A stretch of DNA of 64,000 nucleotides from Poecilobothrus nobilitatus. Its lineage: Eukaryota > Arthropoda > Insecta > Diptera > Dolichopodidae. The notes below the pieces were generated by a model, which worked only from the letters and a program-made list of their open reading frames with translations, was not told where the DNA came from and did not search any database. Positions 60,035-64,000 of this stretch are shown piece after piece; position 1 is the stretch's first letter, and the number at the start of each line of letters is the position of its first letter. The stretch spans positions 123,304,552 to 123,368,551 of the forward strand of contig OX352773.1 in the NCBI GenBank assembly GCA_947095535.1, written 5' to 3'. Made by a program: the position numbers and the translations under genes.

Positions 60035-60550
60035 ATGAGTGCAAAAATTGATGATACCTGTCCGAAATGTAGCAAAAAAGTTAAAAAAAAACGATATGGT
60101 TATGCGATGGTTATTGTGAAAAACGGTACCACTCTGCTTGCATGAACATAGATAAGACTAAGACATGATAAAATGGTCGTAGTCAAAGATTTCAACAGCT
60201 GGTTCTGCGATGATTGTAAGGTGTTATTTTAGTTTAGTTTACTAAAACAACAAAACAAAAAAGTCTTTTGATATTATAGAAAACAAGCCAAATGACATCA
60301 TCAATAAATTGGATCTAAAAACTCTCGAAAAAATTTCAACTTACTCCGATGTACTAAGAAAGCCAAGATTGCAGCAGAATTTAACGGCGGAGCAGAAAAT
60401 AGTTTCACAGGGTATTATAATATATCCAAAGAACAGAAAGGAGTCCCCTGTGCAAACCATAGAGAAAATAAAAAAAAACATAAACCCAAAGAGAATAAAT
60501 CGGGAATAGATTCTAATAAAGATACAAATAAAGGTAATGTATTTATCAAA
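60035..60550 (+). pseudogene. LINE ORF1, PHD-type zinc finger
   Basis: Starts MSAKIDDTCPKCSKKVKKKR at 60035. After a one-base shift in the A-run, IWLCDGYCEKRYHSACMNID follows, then (third segment) NSWFCDDC near 60200, forming a Cys/His array of PHD type. Downstream, 60309-60509 encodes a Lys-rich segment (RKESPVQTIEKIKKNINPKR). ORF1 is much shorter than that of the LINE at 31796-37120, suggesting internal loss. Confidence 0.7.
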
Positions 60551-60612
60551 CCTGGTAAGAGCACATGAACATATAAATAATCTACATCAATCTAAGAAGC
60601 ATAAGAAACAAA

Positions 60613-61252
60613 ATGGATGAGATTAATATCTTATTGAAGCAACATAAAGAATCTTCGATAATTATTGGTAATGAAACATGGATATATGAAAATGAAGAGC
60701 AATATTATAATATAGAAGGTTTTTTTTTATCAATATATAATAGCCGTAATGACAACACAGGCGGGGTTACAGTCATTTTCGTCAAAAATATACTGGAATT
60801 TGAATTATCGGAAAAAAATCGGTGGCTGAACCAAAGTGTGATCCAGATTAATAATATTAGTCCTAAATTGAAAATCATGACTGCATACAGGACCAATAAT
60901 GATAATGCCGCAGACTTTAACAATCACATTATTAACACGCTTGACAAATATAAAAACATGTTATTCATTGGGGACACCAACATTGACCTACTGAGCAATA
61001 ACAGTGTAGCTGCTAGTTAGCGTGACATAAATTGTTCTTCAGGCTGGGTGTAATACATTGAAATCGCAACACGCTACAAAAGTAAAGAGCTCGTCAAACA
61101 CGTTAATTGATCATGTCATCACAAACTTAAATAAGAGCAAATACGAGGTGAGTATGGCGATATATGAATTAGCTGTATTTGATCACATGATTATAAAGTT
61201 TAAAGTTGGTAGAATAAATGCTCCACTAATCCCAATGAAAGAGCACATATAA
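60613..61252 (+). pseudogene. LINE endonuclease domain
   Basis: MDEINILLKQHKESSIIIGN then ETWIYENEEQYYNIEGF (block 1 with catalytic Glu), NTGGVTVIFVKN, MLFIGDTNIDLLSNN (catalytic Asp; Phe of the usual GDFN replaced by Thr), a stop, then STNTLIDHVITN-like sequence (SSSNTLIDHVITNLNKSKYE at 61086-61145) and VFDHMIIKFKV in place of SDHxx. The family function is target-site nicking. Broken at 61018 and 61250. Confidence 0.8.
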
Positions 61253-61559
61253 TCAACATAATTGATTACAAGAAAATGAACGAAATAGTAAAACGCAGAT
61301 TAAATAATAATCCGGATATAGACGCGGCCGGCTTAATTGATATAATAATGTCAGTAAAAAACAACTCGTACAAGGAAAGGAAAATTAAAGTGTAGAAGTA
61401 ATAACTGGATTAACGACGAAATTATCCGAGCTATCTAAACTAGAGAAAAATGCTTAAAAAAATACAAAAAATGGCCTACTAATTCATACTTTGGTGAAAA
61501 GTACAAGTCTACCAGGAATAGGGCTAACCAACTAGTAAGAAGGAAGAAACAAGAATTTT

Positions 61560-63137
61560 ACAATAAGGAGCTGATGAGGGCTAGTGGTAACTCCAGAAGA
61601 ATATGGGAAACCCTAAACACAGTTGTTATAGGCAAAGTAAAAACCGTGAAGCAAGCCATAGGCTCAATCAACGTGAATAATATCCTCACGGATAATGTAA
61701 AAGAGATTGCCAACCAATTTAACCAATAATTCAAACACGGTGGGTCCCAATCTGAAAATATCTCAAAAGAACATGTGGCCATTAACAACGAATCCAATGT
61801 AAAAACTCTTTTCCTTTTTCCAACGAACGAGAGGAAAGTTATCAACATCATAGGTCAGCTAAAAAACTTCTCGACTCCAGCGTTTGATGGAATCACCAAT
61901 AAAGAGGTGAAGCTATTAAGTGATACAATCGCGGCAGTGATAACTAAACTTATCAATGATATGCTTCAATCTGGTATCTTTCCAAATATACTAAAAAAAA
62001 CGATAATTGTTCCGATTCACAAAAATGGTAGTAAACAGGAATTGTCCAATTATAGACCTTTCTCGTTATTAAGCACATTTGCTAAAATATACGAAAATAA
62101 TTAATAGCAGATTGGTAACATTTGTTAAAAAAACAATTGGCTTCGATCAACAACAGTTTGGCTTTCAGAACTCGTCGAACACTGAGGCTGCGCTGGCTGA
62201 TATGATTAGCTATGTTAACGATAATTTGGACAAAAACTACTATGTGGTGACTATTTTAGTGGACATGAAAAAACCATTCGGCACGGTTGATCATGGGATA
62301 CTGTTAAACAAACACGAAGAATTAGGAATAAGAGATACTGCTAATGTACTTATCAAAAGTTGTCTATCTGATAGGAATGTTATTGCAAGAGTTAATAATG
62401 TGGAAAGCGAGATGAAAGTGCTTAAGTGCGGAGTCCCTCAGGGTTCTAATTTAGGGCCTACGTTATACTTACTGCACATACACAACATCAAATATGCTGG
62501 CCTTAGTTGTAAATATAACATTTTTGCGGATGATACGGCCCTCCTATTTAAATCCCAAAATAAGAAGGAGTTAGAAGAATCAATTAATCTAGAGGTTAAA
62601 AAATTCCTACAATGGTCAAATGGAAATAAGCTAACGATCAATGAAACCAAAACCAAACTTATGGTATTCTACAACAAAAATAAACCTCCAATTAAGCCGA
62701 TGATTTCCATTAATAATATAGTTAATAAATGTGCTTGTTAATAAATGCCAAGAATTCTAACTAAATCTGTGAAGTATCTTTTCAATTATAGCAGAGAGTA
62801 CAGTGCCACAAGTATGTTTACTGAAACGAAGATCCTCAAAGTCCATGAAATTATAATCCTGGATAAAGCTATTTACATATTCAAAATACTGAAGAAAGCC
62901 ACAAAATCATCAGTATTCCTTGAAAACAGGGGAATGATCTCCAGCAGAGTTACAAGAGGTGGTAATTTAATTAACTTACCAGTAAGTAGAACAGAAAAAC
63001 ACCTGAAAAGTCTCTTTCCTTCAGCTATTCGTATCTACAATCAACTTCCGAAGAAGATAAAAGCTATACAGAACACTGATACATTCAAGAGAGCAGCTAG
63101 TAAATATATCACCGAGAACAAAGAAGTGTTTTCCTGA
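61560..63137 (+). pseudogene. LINE reverse transcriptase with C-terminal tail
   Basis: The linker (61380-61640, RRIWETLNTV) precedes RT blocks: STPAFDGITNKEVKLL (61874-61921), KTIIVPIHKNGSKQELSNYR (61999-62058), a one-base shift, then FDQQQFGFQNSSNTEAALAD, TILVDMKKPFGTVDHGIL (first catalytic Asp), LKCGVPQGSNLGPTLYLLHI and NIFADDTALLFKSQ (catalytic pair, 62519-62560). It ends at 62741. The tail 62745-63137 (RGMISSRVTRGGNLINLPVS, SLFPSAIRIYNQLPKKIKAI) is the conserved ORF2 C-terminus; about 150 residues between the two are missing. Catalytic residues are intact, but the gene is dead. Confidence 0.88.
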
Positions 63138-63443
63138 ATACTCACTGGAATAAAAATAAAACGTCAACTCTAAGTATATTCAAATTGAAAAAAAAAATAC
63201 TAAAATGCTACTGTCAAATTTATTTTGTTGTATGTAAATATAAATTAAATCATTATACAATATTAAATCAAGTTCAAAATCAACATAAAAGTAATAAAAT
63301 TGTAAATATAGACACCTCATCACCAGTTTCTTTTAATTGAAAGGGTGTTAATTTAATTTGTTAAAGAGAAATTATTATTGCACTATTAAAATTGTAAAAC
63401 TATAATGTGATAAATAAATAAATAAATAAAATCTATGAAAAAA

Positions 63444-63620
63444 ACTGCTTTACATTATTTTAATAAATATAAACAGCTGAGTGAACGAAATGTATACATA
63501 TTATAAAATGCATATATATTTTTTTGACTGAATACCTAAAGATAGAAAAACACATAGGAAGAAAACAAACGACTATACCTAACTTCCCATCTATTATTTA
63601 ATATATCTATGGGTTTAATG
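63444..63620 (+). repeat. Interspersed repeat, right half
   Basis: Matches 3326-3440: TTTACATTATTTT, TATAAACAGCTGAGTGAAC, GACTGAATACC and TCTATTATTTAATATATCT. Continuation of 59340-59630. Confidence 0.75.
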
Positions 63621-64000
63621 AACATCCGCCTTTAAAAAACGAAACGCACTCCTGTGATTTAAGAGCTATGGTAACTAGTTAACAAACAAGTTTTTCTTGC
63701 CATATAAAATATATATATATATATATTATGCCAAATAAAAATGATTATCATAAATTAATTAAAAGTCAAATTTTTATTAATATTAAAATTTTTTAGGATT
63801 GCAAAATAAAATTAATGTTTAATTACAAAAATTTATCGAAGATCTTACATTTTAAATACATATTAAAAGATTCACAATAAAACGATATTTTTTGGAAAAA
63901 TTCATTTTTTACTTTTCAAAGAAAAACTATTTATAAAACTATAAGTATATATTTTTCATTTTTATTCATTTATTTACTTTTATTCCTGTTATAATGTCCA
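63621..64000. other. AT-rich sequence, no gene
   Basis: Nothing coding. A short (TA)n run lies at about 63708-63727. Confidence 0.4.

Larger units (their letters stand above)
59631..63435 (+). mobile_element. LINE with PHD-finger ORF1, EN and RT, (AAAT)n tail
   Basis: A 3.8-kb plus-strand non-LTR retrotransposon delimited by comparison with the uninterrupted repeat at 3030-3440. It ends in AATAAATAAATAAATAAA (63411-63430). AAATCT occurs on both sides (about 59606 and 63427) and may be part of the target duplication. Order: 5' UTR, ORF1 (60035-60550), endonuclease (60613-61252), RT (61560-63137). A deletion has removed the segment between the RT palm and the C-terminal tail. Confidence 0.85.

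Overview
This is a very AT-rich eukaryotic window, most likely from an insect. The long AT tracts, palindromes built on TACATA/TATGTA, and the transposon families present fit a fly best, but the species call is inference. It is not a gene-dense region. I could support only one piece of probable host gene: a 135-codon proline-rich first coding exon on the minus strand (4347-4751) ending at a clean splice donor. Almost everything else recognisable is transposable-element sequence, much of it nested.

Layout. 1-3.4 kb: one arm of a 640-bp inverted repeat (partner at 18.4-19.0 kb), a 133-bp tandem repeat split by a 1.07-kb non-autonomous insertion, and an interspersed repeat. 4.3-5.2 kb: the host exon and a possible tRNA-derived SINE. 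5.9-11.3 kb: an old GTF2I-repeat/ZBED-like hAT element carrying a younger, nearly intact BED-finger hAT (6186-8877) with a perfect 8-bp target duplication. 12.5-13.6 kb: a broken protein-primed family-B DNA polymerase (Polinton-type). 13.7-22 kb: a Gypsy-type retroelement whose reverse transcriptase is split by a 5.5-kb block containing a minus-strand LINE with its poly-A tail. 22.3-23.5 kb: a Jockey-type LINE. 23.1-31.8 kb: a near-identical 4.3-kb direct tandem duplication. 31.8-37.1 kb: a three-part minus-strand LINE (PHD-finger ORF1, endonuclease, RT). 37.4-47.6 kb: a BEL/Pao-like LTR remnant, a decayed LINE carrying a MITE, an unexplained motif cluster with a small basic ORF, head-to-head copies of a repeat, and a BEL/Pao element. 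47.6-52.2 kb: a hAT with a perfect 8-bp target duplication that holds relics of two different hAT transposases, itself inserted into BEL RNase H. 52.3-54.0 kb: two Tc1/mariner-superfamily fragments. 54.5-57.2 kb: another hAT. 57.5-58.9 kb: a LINE relic. 59.6-63.4 kb: a plus-strand LINE inserted into a second copy of the interspersed repeat seen at 3.0-3.4 kb.

The genes do not form a pathway. The window records successive insertions: gypsy then LINE, hAT then hAT, BEL then hAT, interspersed repeat then LINE. I found no convincing undescribed biological system. The least explained signals are the convergent CCCCTGCGTTAC motif cluster next to a lysine/arginine-rich ORF (42.18-42.84 kb), the two-transposase hAT, the recent 4.3-kb tandem duplication, and the 640-bp inverted repeat.
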